Source: Halomarina litorea
GTDB lineage: Archaea > Halobacteriota > Halobacteria > Halobacteriales > Haloarculaceae
Assembly: GCF_024227715.1 (NCBI RefSeq)
Contig: NZ_CP100448.1
Location: forward strand, 1,545,655-1,609,654
Length of the DNA stretch: 64,000 nt
Direction: 5' to 3'
Part shown: piece by piece, positions 51,320 through 59,619 of the stretch
How the letters are laid out: every line of letters starts with the position of its first letter
Numbering within the stretch: position 1 is the stretch's first letter
Translations under genes and position numbers: made by a program
Notes under the pieces: generated by a model
Told to the model about the DNA's origin: nothing
What the model saw: only the letters and a program-made list of their open reading frames with translations
Database searches by the model: none

Positions 51320-51850
51320 TCAGTCCTTGCGCTTGACGACGTCGCCGAGGGTGTAGGCCCCGGAGGACTTGCCGCCCTCCCACTCGGTGTCGTCGTCCGT
51401 GCTCCCGCCTTCGGTGAGCGAGATGGAGAGTTTCCGCTCGAGTTTCTTCTGGACGCCGTCGCTCGGGAGGACGTCCCCGCGTTCGAGCTTTCGGATGAGG
51501 CTCACCTTCTCGTTGAGTTCCTTGGCGAGTTCCTCCTGCGTGAGGCCGGTCGACTCGCGCGCGCTTCGGATGCGCTGGTCGTAGTCCTGGGCGATCTCGT
51601 CCATCTGGTCGAACATGTCGCGGCGGCGACCGCCGCCGGAAGAACTCGACGAGGACGACGAAGAGGAGGACGAAGACGAAGAGGACCCGGACGACCCGGT
51701 GGAGTACTTCGTAGACGTGGTGCTCGAAGACTGCGTCCGGACCTCGGTCCCGAACTGGGCGCAGTCGGAGCAGACCTCGATCTCCGCTCCCTCGACTTTG
51801 ACCGTCGTGGGCGACGCAGTCTCGGCTCCGCACATCTCACATTGCGGCAT
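51320..51850 (-). CDS. MBF1-family multiprotein bridging factor with poly-Ser linker
   Basis: 176 residues. An N-terminal zinc ribbon (CEMCG and CSDC), a linker with an uninterrupted run of 16 serines (51645-51698), and a C-terminal Cro/C1-type helix-turn-helix (IRSARESTGLTQEELAKELNEKVSLIRKLE) define archaeal MBF1, which connects regulators with TBP. The long serine run is unusual. It ends 10 bp from the acyl-CoA dehydrogenase stop. Confidence 0.92.
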   Translation of the reverse strand: MPQCEMCGAETASPTTVKVEGAEIEVCSDCAQFGTEVRTQSSSTTSTKYSTGSSGSSSSSSSSSSSSSSSSGGGRRRDMFDQMDEIAQDYDQRIRSARESTGLTQEELAKELNEKVSLIRKLERGDVLPSDGVQKKLERKLSISLTEGGSTDDDTEWEGGKSSGAYTLGDVVKRKD

Positions 51851-51907
51851 AGGGGGACTTTGCCACGGCGCGCAATAAATGGTGCGACGGGCCGCCGTCC
51901 TGCCGGT

Positions 51908-52663
51908 TCACGACGGTCGGACCGCGACGACCCGGAGTCGCCGGTAGTCCGCGACCCACTCGCCGTCCCGGTAGTGGTCGTCGCGGAGGCGGTCCTCCAC
52001 GCCGTCGAGGACCGACTCGCGGTCCGACTCGGGGACCGGCGCGAGGAGCGATCCGCCGAACATCTCGACCCACTCGCGCAGGCCCGCTTCGCCCGAGAGG
52101 GGCGTCGGTCGGTCGAACAGGCGGGCCAGACGGACCTCGAACCCCGCCCCTTCGAGGACGCCCGCGTACTCGCCGACGCTCGGGAAGTACCACGGGTTCG
52201 GGCCGGGGTCGTGGCCCGCCGCCTCGACGTTCCCCTCGATGGCCGAGACGAGTGCGGCGACGTTGCCCGTCCCGCCGAGTTCGGCGACGAACCGACCGCC
52301 GGGTGCGAGCGCCCGTGCGACCGACTGCGCCACCCGCCCGGCGTCCGCCTCCGGAACCCAGTGGAGCGCCGCGTTCGAGAAGACGGCGTCGAACCCGGAG
52401 ACGGGAAGCGCGCGGGCGTCACCCCGGAGGAGCGAAAGACTCGGGTACTCGGCCCGCGCCCGCGCGAGCATCGCCGGGTCGCGGTCCACCCCGACGGCGA
52501 GCGAACAGCGGTCGGCGATGCGCCGGGTGAGGTGGCCCGTCCCACAGCCCACGTCGAGGACCCGTTCGTCCTCCCGCGGGTCGAGGTGGTCCACGAGGTC
52601 CGCGCTGGCCTCGTGGACGAACCCGTGGCTCGACTCGTACAGGTCAGCGTCCCACTCGCTCAT
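51908..52663 (-). CDS. SAM-dependent methyltransferase (trans-aconitate methyltransferase-like)
   Basis: 251 residues. Class I motifs: RVLDVGCGTGHLTRRIADRC (motif I), VGVDRDPAML, GDARALPVSGFDAVFSNAALHWV (motifs III-IV) and ALAPGGRFVAELGG. FSNAALHW is typical of the Tam family. The substrate is unknown. It is a single gene. Confidence 0.85.
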   Translation of the reverse strand: MSEWDADLYESSHGFVHEASADLVDHLDPREDERVLDVGCGTGHLTRRIADRCSLAVGVDRDPAMLARARAEYPSLSLLRGDARALPVSGFDAVFSNAALHWVPEADAGRVAQSVARALAPGGRFVAELGGTGNVAALVSAIEGNVEAAGHDPGPNPWYFPSVGEYAGVLEGAGFEVRLARLFDRPTPLSGEAGLREWVEMFGGSLLAPVPESDRESVLDGVEDRLRDDHYRDGEWVADYRRLRVVAVRPS

Positions 52664-52767
52664 GGCCGAGGCTGCAGGCGGCGCGACATAGCTCTGTGCG
52701 TCGGAGTCGGTCCAACGTGGGGGTTATCTCCTCGGGGCCTGCCAACCTGACGGGCCGACTCCCACTC

Positions 52768-53141
52768 ATGACGTCCGACACTTTGATTCCCGACTCCGCC
52801 CCGGACATCTACCCGATGCCACTGTTCTCTCGGCTGACCGTCAGCGACCTCGGCGCGTCCGTCGCGTGACTCTCGGCGCTCGTGTTCGAGACGGTGTTCG
52901 AGACGCCCGCGATGGCACACCTCCGCTACCGGCGGTACGCCGACGTGATGCTCGTCGCCGACGAGTCGGTGGACGACGTGGCTGCGAGGGCGCGGAAGCA
53001 CGGCGTCCCCACGGACGGCCCAGCGGAACGGGCTGGAACCCCCGCGAGGTGGTCGTCGAGTCGCCTGACGGCTACGTCCTCGTCTTTGCGGAACCGGTCG
53101 ACGCGGGGCGGTCGTTCGAGGACGTGATGGGCCGGGAGTGA
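52768..53141 (+). pseudogene. Broken VOC-family (glyoxalase-like) gene
   Basis: From the ATG at 52768 the frame reads MPLFSRLTVSDLGASVA as in VOC proteins, then meets TGA at 52867-52869 where relatives have Trp. The same frame continues with MAHLRYRRYADVMLVADESV, missing about 25 residues expected in the middle. Near 53025-53035 a one-base shift is needed to continue with GWNPREVVVESPDGYVLVF, and the reading ends at 53141. A stop, an internal deletion and a frameshift together make a non-functional gene. Confidence 0.75.
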
Positions 53142-53142
53142 G

Positions 53143-53760
53143 CTACTCGCCGGACCTGAGCGCCCGCATGGAGTAGTAGAAGCGCTGGAGTGCGGTGACG
53201 TGCCCGACGACGGCGAAGAACACGAGCAGCCACCCGACGACCGTCAGGCCGTAGTACGACCCGGTGACGACGCTCGCGGCGACGCCGGCGAACCCGATGA
53301 GGACGAGGCGGTCGGCCCGGCCCACGAGGCCGCCGTACACCCGGTCGAGGCCGACGGCCTGCGCCTGCGTTCCGAGGTAGGAGGTCATCAGCACGCCCGT
53401 GACGGCCGCGAGGCCGATGGCGTAGCGTTCGACGCCTGCCGCGAGGCCGACGAGCATCACGATGTCGGCGTAGCGGTCGAGCACGTGGTCCAGCAGGTCG
53501 CCCGCCCGCGAGGCGGTCCCGAGGCGGCGGGCCAGCGCCCCGTCGAGGATGTCCAGCCAGCCGTTGAGGAAGACCAGCAGTGCCCCGACGAGGTAGAGAA
53601 TCGGGTCCGTCCTCCCGAAGGCGAAGGCGGCACCTGCACCGACGGCGAGGGCCATGGCGACGACGCTCACCGCGTCGGGCGTCAGGCCCAGTCGTTCCGA
53701 GAGGTCGACGAACGGGTCGAGAACGCGGTCGACCGCGGGGCGGAACTGGTCGAGTGTCAT
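53143..53760 (-). CDS. CDP-alcohol phosphatidyltransferase
   Basis: 205 residues, six hydrophobic segments. The motif DG-x2-AR-x8-G-x3-D-x3-D is exact: Asp73-Gly74, Ala77-Arg78, Gly87, Asp91, Asp95. The enzyme transfers an alcohol phosphate onto a CDP-activated archaeal lipid (CDP-archaeol) in the membrane; the alcohol (serine, glycerol-P or inositol-P) is not determined. Its start overlaps the kinase gene stop by 4 bp, in one operon with hisC. Confidence 0.9.
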   Translation of the reverse strand: MTLDQFRPAVDRVLDPFVDLSERLGLTPDAVSVVAMALAVGAGAAFAFGRTDPILYLVGALLVFLNGWLDILDGALARRLGTASRAGDLLDHVLDRYADIVMLVGLAAGVERYAIGLAAVTGVLMTSYLGTQAQAVGLDRVYGGLVGRADRLVLIGFAGVAASVVTGSYYGLTVVGWLLVFFAVVGHVTALQRFYYSMRALRSGE

Positions 53761-54311
53761 AGGTAGTCGGTGAAGTCGACGGTGCCCGCGCTCGGGTCGC
53801 GGTCGCCCCGGAGGACGGCCTCGACGTCGCGGGCGACGGCGTCCGGCGTGCGGTCGGTCGTGTCGATCTCGTAGACGTGGTCCAGTCCGTGGCGCGCGAC
53901 GGCCTCGGAGAGGATCACGTCCAGCGCCTCCGCCTCGGCGTTCTCGCGAGCGTAGCGAGCGAGAGCTTGCGGCGACTTCGTCGACGCTTCGTTCTCGCGG
54001 GCTTTCTCCTCGGACTCGCCGCGCTCTCGCAGGCGTGCCTCCACCTCGTCGGGATGACAGCGCAGCACCACTACCCGGTCCGCGTCGAGGTGGTGGGCGA
54101 GGTGGGACTCGACGAGGCACGCCCGGTCGCCGAGCCACTCGGCGACCCGGTCGAGGTCGGCGTAGAGGCTCCCCCGGTCGGGGTCCTCGCCCTCGTGGAA
54201 GCCCTCCTCGCGGACGACGTCGTTGAGGTGGACCACGTCGAGGTCGGTCTCCACTAGGTCCGACACGGTCGTCTTGCCCGTTCCGGGGGTGCCGGTGACC
54301 GCCACCCTCAT
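53757..54311 (-). CDS. AK6-type adenylate kinase family protein with 17-residue insertion
   Basis: 184 residues from the ATG at 54311. The P-loop GTPGTGKTTVSDLV at residues 7-20, HLNDVV, and the LID-like RCHPDEVEARLRERGESEEKA identify the archaeal AK6/Fap7 family. The sequence KAREN-EASTKSPQALARYAREN-AEAEALD shows an in-frame 51-bp insertion flanked by copies of the codons for A-R-E-N. Homologues in other archaea act in AMP phosphorylation and ribosome small-subunit maturation. It overlaps both neighbours by 4 bp. Confidence 0.88.
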   Translation of the reverse strand: MRVAVTGTPGTGKTTVSDLVETDLDVVHLNDVVREEGFHEGEDPDRGSLYADLDRVAEWLGDRACLVESHLAHHLDADRVVVLRCHPDEVEARLRERGESEEKARENEASTKSPQALARYARENAEAEALDVILSEAVARHGLDHVYEIDTTDRTPDAVARDVEAVLRGDRDPSAGTVDFTDYL

Positions 54312-55384
54312 CGGTCGGCCACGACCTCGTTGACGACCTCGACGGCGCGTTCGGTCTGCTCCTCGGTGCCCGTCGTGATGCGGATACACTCAGGGAGGCC
54401 GAAACTCGTGCAGTCGCGGACGATGACGCCCTCTCGCTGGGCGGCGTCGGTCACTGCCGCCGCGTCGCCTACCTCAGCGAGGACGAAGTTGCCGGCGCTC
54501 TCCCACGTCGGTGCGTCGAGGTAGTCGTAGATGTACTGCCGGGAGGTGCGGGCCGCCTCGACGCTCCGCTCGACGTGTTCGTCGTCGTTCAGCGCCGCGA
54601 GGCCGCCCCGGCAGGCGAGTTCGTTGACCGCGAAGGGGGTGTTCACCCGCGCGTAGGCGTCGGCCCACGACTCGGGGGCGAGGACGTAGCCGAGTCGGAG
54701 ACCGGCGAGGCCGTAGGCCTTCGAGAACGTGCGGAGGACGGCCACGTCGTCGCGTTCGCGGAGGAGTTCCACCTTGCTCGGCGAGCGCGAGAACTCGCCG
54801 TAGGCCTCGTCGACGACGACGAGGGTGTCGTCGTCGGTGCCCTCGGCGAGTTTCCGGACCTCGTCGGTGGGCATCTCGCTCCCGACGGGGCTGTGCGGGC
54901 TGATGCAGTAGACGACCCGCTCGCCGTCGTAGTGGTCGAGGACGTTCTCTGCGGTCTGTGCGAAGTCGTCGGCCTTCGAGAGGGGGTAGGTGGCGACGTC
55001 GCCGTGGTGGTAGCGCGCGCTCATCGCGTAGTAGGCGAAGCCGGGGTCCGGGACGAGGACGTCGTCCTCGGGGTCCAGCAGCGCCCGGTGGAGGTAGTCC
55101 AGTGCGCCGTCGCCGCCGGGGGCCAGCCACACCTGTTCGGGCGCGAGGTCCCACTTCTCGGCGATGGCCTCGACGAGGTCGACGTGCGAGGACTTGGGGT
55201 AGCGGTGGACGCCCGCGGCGTGTTCGCGGACGGCCGTGATGGCCTTCGGACTCGGCCCGAGGGGGTTCTCGTTCGAGGAGAGCACCACGAACTCCTCGGG
55301 GTCCATACCGAGTTCGCGGGCCACCTCCTCGATGCCGCGTCCCGCCTGATAGACGGCGTAGTCGGAGAGGTCCCGTGGTCGCAT
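54308..55384 (-). CDS. hisC: Histidinol-phosphate aminotransferase
   Basis: 358 residues from the ATG at 55384; an in-frame GTG 39 bases upstream gives residues with no family match. Aminotransferase class I/II motifs: LSSNENPLGPSPKA, APGGDGALDYLHRAL, VVVDEAYGEFSR and the PLP lysine in TFSKAYGLAGLRLGY. It converts imidazole-acetol phosphate to histidinol phosphate. The hisH gene lies 560 bp away in the opposite direction. First gene of the hisC-kinase-CDP-alcohol operon. Confidence 0.95.
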   Translation of the reverse strand: MRPRDLSDYAVYQAGRGIEEVARELGMDPEEFVVLSSNENPLGPSPKAITAVREHAAGVHRYPKSSHVDLVEAIAEKWDLAPEQVWLAPGGDGALDYLHRALLDPEDDVLVPDPGFAYYAMSARYHHGDVATYPLSKADDFAQTAENVLDHYDGERVVYCISPHSPVGSEMPTDEVRKLAEGTDDDTLVVVDEAYGEFSRSPSKVELLRERDDVAVLRTFSKAYGLAGLRLGYVLAPESWADAYARVNTPFAVNELACRGGLAALNDDEHVERSVEAARTSRQYIYDYLDAPTWESAGNFVLAEVGDAAAVTDAAQREGVIVRDCTSFGLPECIRITTGTEEQTERAVEVVNEVVADR

Positions 55385-55467
55385 AGTCGAATCGTGCGGT
55401 GCGGGCGGCTTAAGCGTGCTCACACGCCGCCAGTGGCCGACCTACTCCACCCACTGGTTTCACGTCC

Positions 55468-55846
55468 TCACTGGGTGCTGCCGTCGGCGCAGTCGCCACC
55501 GGAGCCTCCGACGTGCCCTCTCCCCAGCACGCGATACGCCTGTACGCTCCGGAACAGCAACACCGCCGCCAGCACCGCGAACAGGAGGGTGTAGGTCGTC
55601 GTCCCCGTCGCCGAGGAACGAGACACCCGCGAGGAGGGCGGCGAGAGCGGTCAGGAGCGGGAGGAGGTACCGGTAGAGCGCCCATCCCCGTCCGGCGAGG
55701 AGCAGAGCGCCCGCGATGGCCATCCCGACGAGGAGGGTGGACACCAGCGAAGGCCCGAACTGGATAGTGGTGTAGGCGGCCCCGCTGCCGCCCACGAGCA
55801 CCGCACCCCACCCACCAACCAGCACGCGCGCCCGTCTGCCGTCCAT
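55468..55846 (-). pseudogene. Small membrane protein with a frameshift
   Basis: From the ATG at 55846 one frame gives RARVLVGGWGAVLVGGSGAA, TLLVGMAIAGALLLAGRGWA and LYRYLLPLLTALAALLAGVSFLGDGDD, three hydrophobic segments. After GDGDD that frame becomes Arg/Pro-rich noise. The +1 frame continues sensibly (TYTLLFAVLAAVLLFRSVQAYRVLGRGH) to a TGA at 55468-55470. The shift lies at about 55594-55605, inside the run of GAC codons. A single missing or extra base explains it. Confidence 0.65.
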
Positions 55847-55947
55847 GTTCTCGATTACTGTCAGGTCGGGGAAGAACCCACCGGTCCGGGGAGGACCAGC
55901 ACTGTCCGAACCCGAACCGACTTGCCCGTCCGTCGGGTAGTCACGGC

Positions 55948-56604
55948 GTGAACGTCGACGTCACCGTCATCGACTACGGTGTGGGGAACCTCCGGAGCCT
56001 CCGCCGGGGACTGGAACGCGCCGGGGCGTCCGTCTCCGAGTCCAGCGACCCCGACGGGATTCGGGAGGCGGACGCGCTCGTCCTGCCCGGCGTGGGGGCC
56101 TTCGAGGAGTGCATGCGCAACTCGGAACCGTTCCACGACGTCCTCCGCGAGGCGGCCGAGGACACGCCCATCCTGGGCATCTGCGTGGGCCACCAGTTGC
56201 TCATGACCGACTCCACGGAGGGCGCACCGGAGGGTGAGGTAATCGAGGGGCTGGACCTCGTCCCGGGGAGCGTCGTCCGCCTCTCGGGTGACGTGAAGGT
56301 GCCCCACATGGGCTGGAACACGCTGACGGTCGAACGCGACCACCCCGTCGTCGCGGGCATCGAGACGGGCGACTACGCCTACTTCGTCCACTCGTACTGC
56401 ACCGCGAGCGACGACCACACGCTGGCGTCCTGTACCTATGGGGGCGAGTTCGCCGCCATCGCGACCAACGAGGCGGGTAACGTCGTCGGTACGCAGTTCC
56501 ACCCGGAGAAGTCCGGCGAGACGGGCCTCCAGTTGCTCGACGACTTCGTCTCGTTCGCGGCCGACTGGAACGCGGAGCGGATGGACTCGCTCGCCGCGGA
56601 GTAG
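55948..56604 (+). CDS. hisH: Imidazole glycerol phosphate synthase, glutaminase subunit
   Basis: 218 residues from a GTG start. The glutaminase triad is Cys79 (GICVGHQLL) and the His/Glu of QFHPEKSGE. The N-terminus VTVIDYGVGNLRSLRRGLERAG is canonical. It supplies ammonia to HisF for imidazole ring closure and AICAR release. hisF is not in the window. It is not in an operon with hisC. Confidence 0.95.
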   Translation: MNVDVTVIDYGVGNLRSLRRGLERAGASVSESSDPDGIREADALVLPGVGAFEECMRNSEPFHDVLREAAEDTPILGICVGHQLLMTDSTEGAPEGEVIEGLDLVPGSVVRLSGDVKVPHMGWNTLTVERDHPVVAGIETGDYAYFVHSYCTASDDHTLASCTYGGEFAAIATNEAGNVVGTQFHPEKSGETGLQLLDDFVSFAADWNAERMDSLAAE

Positions 56605-56661
56605 GGACGACCCCGCAAACGGACCGAACCGCCCTTGTGCCGTCCGGTCCCGCTCTCCGCC

Positions 56662-57120
56662 ATGGCACTCGTCGACTCCATCGCCTACAGCGTCCACCTG
56701 CTGTTCGCGGGGCTGTGGACTGGAACCGTCCTGTTCGTCACCGTGGGCGTCCTCCCGCCCGCCCTCCGGGGGAACGCCGACCCGGACCCGCTCGGGTTCG
56801 CCGTCTCGCGGCTGACCACGATTTCGCGGGCGAGCGCCGCCCTCCTCTTCCTCTCGGGCGGACACATGGCCGGGACGGGCTACACCGTCGAGAGCCTCTT
56901 CGGGTCCCCGCGGGGTCACCTCGTGCTGACGATGGTCGTGCTGTGGTTCGTCCTCGCCGCGCTCGTGGAGGTGGGCGCGGGGAAGATGCGCCGCGGACTG
57001 GACGACCGGAAGGTGAGGACGCCGGCCCACGACGCCCGCCCGTTCTTCCGGGCCGCGTCCGTCGTCGCCCTCCTCCTGTTGCTCGACGCGGGCCTGCTCG
57101 CGGGCGGCATCCCGTTCTGA
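56662..57120 (+). CDS. CopD-like four-helix membrane protein
   Basis: 152 residues from the ATG at 56662. Four hydrophobic segments (AYSVHLLFAGLWTGTVLFVT, ASAALLFLSGGHMAG, HLVLTMVVLWFVLAALVEV, VVALLLLLDAGLLAG) with His in the first and third, as in CopD/cytochrome-b561-like fold proteins. It may handle copper or haem. It is followed by a small membrane protein 54 bp on. Confidence 0.65.
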   Translation: MALVDSIAYSVHLLFAGLWTGTVLFVTVGVLPPALRGNADPDPLGFAVSRLTTISRASAALLFLSGGHMAGTGYTVESLFGSPRGHLVLTMVVLWFVLAALVEVGAGKMRRGLDDRKVRTPAHDARPFFRAASVVALLLLLDAGLLAGGIPF

Positions 57121-57174
57121 TTCGGGGACCCGTATCGCCGCGGGGTTGATACTCGCGGGTGTGCCAGTACCGGC

Positions 57175-57405
57175 ATGGGACTGGCCGAAGCCGTCGTCAT
57201 CCTCGTCGTCGGGTACCTCGCGGGCGTCGTCACCCGATGGGTGGCGGGGCTGGCCGCCGTCGTCGCGCTCGTGCTCGCCGTGTTCGGACTCGCAGCGCCC
57301 GAGTTCGTGGTCGGCGTCACCCGGCCCGTCCTCTCGGTGTACGCGGACAACGAACTGCTGTTCCTCGCGGGGTTCCTGTTCGGCATCGCCCGCGGGTCGT
57401 GCTGA
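57175..57405 (+). CDS. 76-residue membrane protein
   Basis: Two to three hydrophobic stretches (AEAVVILVVGYLAGVVTRW, GLAAVVALVLAVFGLAAPEF, NELLFLAGFLFGIARG). It is probably cotranscribed with the CopD-like gene upstream. No family recognised. Confidence 0.55.
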   Translation: MGLAEAVVILVVGYLAGVVTRWVAGLAAVVALVLAVFGLAAPEFVVGVTRPVLSVYADNELLFLAGFLFGIARGSC

Positions 57406-57420
57406 CCCGACGGATGCGGG

Positions 57421-58878
57421 TCAGTCCGCGGGGGTGACCCGCTCGGCCTCGTCGACGACGCTGTCCGTCCACGTTCCCCGGAGGAACCAGAGACCGGCGA
57501 CGACGGCCATCGCCACGTTCGAGAGCGCGATGCCGTACCAGATGCCCGTCGCGCCCATCGAGTCCACGAGGGCGTAGGCGGGCGGGATGCGGAACGCCCA
57601 CAGCGAGAGGATGCCGAACACCATCGCCACGCGGGTGCTCCCCGCGCCCCGGAAGCCGCCCTGCAGGAGCTGGAAGACGCCGACGAAGGCGAACGTCGGG
57701 CCGATGACTCTGAGGTACTCGGTGCCGATGGCGACCACCTCCGCCGACCCCTCGCCGCTGATGAACACCGAGACGATGTCGGCGGCGAAGACGTACGCGA
57801 GGACGCTCACCGCGAGGAGGACGGCGACGACGATGCCGACGCCCGCCCCAACCGCCCGCTTCGCGCGGTCGGGGCTCGCGTTGCCGAGGTTCTGCCCGAC
57901 CACCGTCTCCATCCCGCGGGCGAACCCGAGCGCCGGGAGGAAGACGAGCGAGGTGATGCGGTTGCCGATGCCGAACGCGGCGACGGCGTCCGCGCCCGCG
58001 AGGGCCACCAGTGCGGTGAGGACCGTGATACCGAGCGCCCGCGTGGACTGCTCGATGCTCGCCGGTGCCCCGATCTCGACGATTCGGCGCACCGTCTCGC
58101 GCTTGAGGACGAGGTCGTCGAGCGAGAGGTGGATGCCCACCGCCCCCGAGAACAGCCACGCCATGCCGAGCGTTGCGCCGAGTGCCCGGGAGATGACCGT
58201 CGCCACCGCCGCGCCCTGCACGCCCATGCCGGTGAACCCGGTCGCCGAGAGGAGCGTGGCCTCCAGACCGCCGAGGCCGAGCGCGTCGAACAGGACGTTT
58301 TCGCGGAAGCCGAGGATGAGAATCGGGTCGAGGACGACGTTGACGGCGACGCCGAACGCCATCAGCGCGAGGGGGGTCTTCGTGTCGCCCCACCCGCGCA
58401 GGAGCGCCTGGAAGATGAAGAAGCCGAACATGAACACGACGCCGAGGAAGATGGTGCGCGTGTACTCGACGGAGAGCGTGTGGACGCGGGTACCGGGTGC
58501 CGCGCCGACGAGGGCGAGCAACCACGGGACCAGCAGGTAGCCCACCGCCGAGAAGAACACCGCGAGGACGGAGACGAACGCGATGGTCTGGCCGGCGACG
58601 TGGTCCACCCGGTCGTCGTTGCCCGCGCCCTTGTGCTGTGCCACCAGTACCGTCCCCGCGACGGTGAACCCGCCCGCGATGGATATCATGAGGAAGACCA
58701 GCGGCCACGAGAACGACAGGGCGCTCACGGCGTCCTGTCCCAGTCGCCCCACCCAGAAGGTGTCCGCGAGGTTGTAGCCCACCTGCAGGAGCATCGAGAG
58801 GACGACGGGGAGCGAGAGCACCAGAAGCGGCTTGACGAGTGCCCCGTCGGTGACGTCGACGGAGCGGTCGGCGCTCAC
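57421..58878 (-). CDS. MATE family efflux transporter
   Basis: 485 residues with twelve hydrophobic segments in two six-helix repeats. Family motifs include YNLADTFWVGRLGQDAVSAL in the first half and GFARGMETVVGQNLG in the second. MATE pumps export cationic or amphipathic compounds using Na+ or H+. Its start overlaps the TetR regulator stop by 4 bp, so regulator and pump form one operon in which the regulator probably controls the pump. Confidence 0.93.
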   Translation of the reverse strand: MSADRSVDVTDGALVKPLLVLSLPVVLSMLLQVGYNLADTFWVGRLGQDAVSALSFSWPLVFLMISIAGGFTVAGTVLVAQHKGAGNDDRVDHVAGQTIAFVSVLAVFFSAVGYLLVPWLLALVGAAPGTRVHTLSVEYTRTIFLGVVFMFGFFIFQALLRGWGDTKTPLALMAFGVAVNVVLDPILILGFRENVLFDALGLGGLEATLLSATGFTGMGVQGAAVATVISRALGATLGMAWLFSGAVGIHLSLDDLVLKRETVRRIVEIGAPASIEQSTRALGITVLTALVALAGADAVAAFGIGNRITSLVFLPALGFARGMETVVGQNLGNASPDRAKRAVGAGVGIVVAVLLAVSVLAYVFAADIVSVFISGEGSAEVVAIGTEYLRVIGPTFAFVGVFQLLQGGFRGAGSTRVAMVFGILSLWAFRIPPAYALVDSMGATGIWYGIALSNVAMAVVAGLWFLRGTWTDSVVDEAERVTPAD

Positions 58879-59468
58879 TGCTCGCCCCGCAGGACGCGGG
58901 CGACGTACACGTCGACGCCGTCGCGCGTGTTCCCCATCACGTCGGCGTCAGTCGTCGCCCGGCGGAGCATCGCGCCGTCGATGACCGACATGAGGAGGTC
59001 GGCGGTCGCCTCGGGGGCCACGTCGCGGTACGCGCCGCGGTCGACGCCGGCCTCGATTCGCTCGACGAGGACGCCCCGAAACAGGTCGTCCGACCGGGTG
59101 AATCGCTCGCGGTAGGCGGGCTTCGAGGCCGCCTGCGCTCGAATCTCGACGATGGCGGCGCGGAACTCCTCGCGTTCCTCGCCGAGTTCGCGCGGGAGGA
59201 TGCCGTCGACGAACGACTCCACGTCGTCGGCCTCGTCCTCGCGCAGTTCGTCCTTCCAGCGCTCCAGGAGCCAGTCGAGGAAGTCCAGCAGGAGGTCGTC
59301 TTTCGTCTCGTAGTGGTAGTAGAGGAGGGACTTCGACTTCTCGAACTCGTCCGCGATGGCCTGTATCGTCAGGTCGGCGTAGCCGTGGGTACACAGCGCG
59401 CGGTAGGTGGCCTCCATGATGGCCGTCCGCGTATCGCCACGGTCGCCCGTATCCGAATCCGCACTCAT
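58875..59468 (-). CDS. TetR/AcrR-family transcriptional regulator
   Basis: 197 residues. The N-terminal helix-turn-helix (TRTAIMEATYRALCTHGYAD, LTIQAIADEFEKSKSLLYYHYETKDDLLLDFLDW) is canonical. The C-terminal ligand domain has no recognisable specificity. First gene of the operon with the MATE pump. A short AT-rich dyad GACTGAATAGTCAGTC at 59471-59486, upstream of the start, is a likely operator. Confidence 0.92.
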   Translation of the reverse strand: MSADSDTGDRGDTRTAIMEATYRALCTHGYADLTIQAIADEFEKSKSLLYYHYETKDDLLLDFLDWLLERWKDELREDEADDVESFVDGILPRELGEEREEFRAAIVEIRAQAASKPAYRERFTRSDDLFRGVLVERIEAGVDRGAYRDVAPEATADLLMSVIDGAMLRRATTDADVMGNTRDGVDVYVARVLRGEQ

Positions 59469-59470
59469 TG

Positions 59471-59486
59471 GACTGAATAGTCAGTC
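59471..59486. promoter_or_regulatory. Candidate TetR operator
   Basis: GACTGAATAGTCAGTC: near-perfect dyad GACTGA-N4-TCAGTC, 2 bases upstream of the TetR gene start. Size and place fit autorepression of the regulator/MATE operon. Confidence 0.6.
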
Positions 59487-59619
59487 AGTACGTATAGGCG
59501 TTCCGAGTGATGCGGTTCCGTGGTGCGGTGTCACGGGCGAGGGGCGGTCGTGGTCGACCCCTGCTGGTTGCGTCGGCGGGGCGAACGGCTAACCACCCGG
59601 GGGGCGTCGTCTGATCCAC

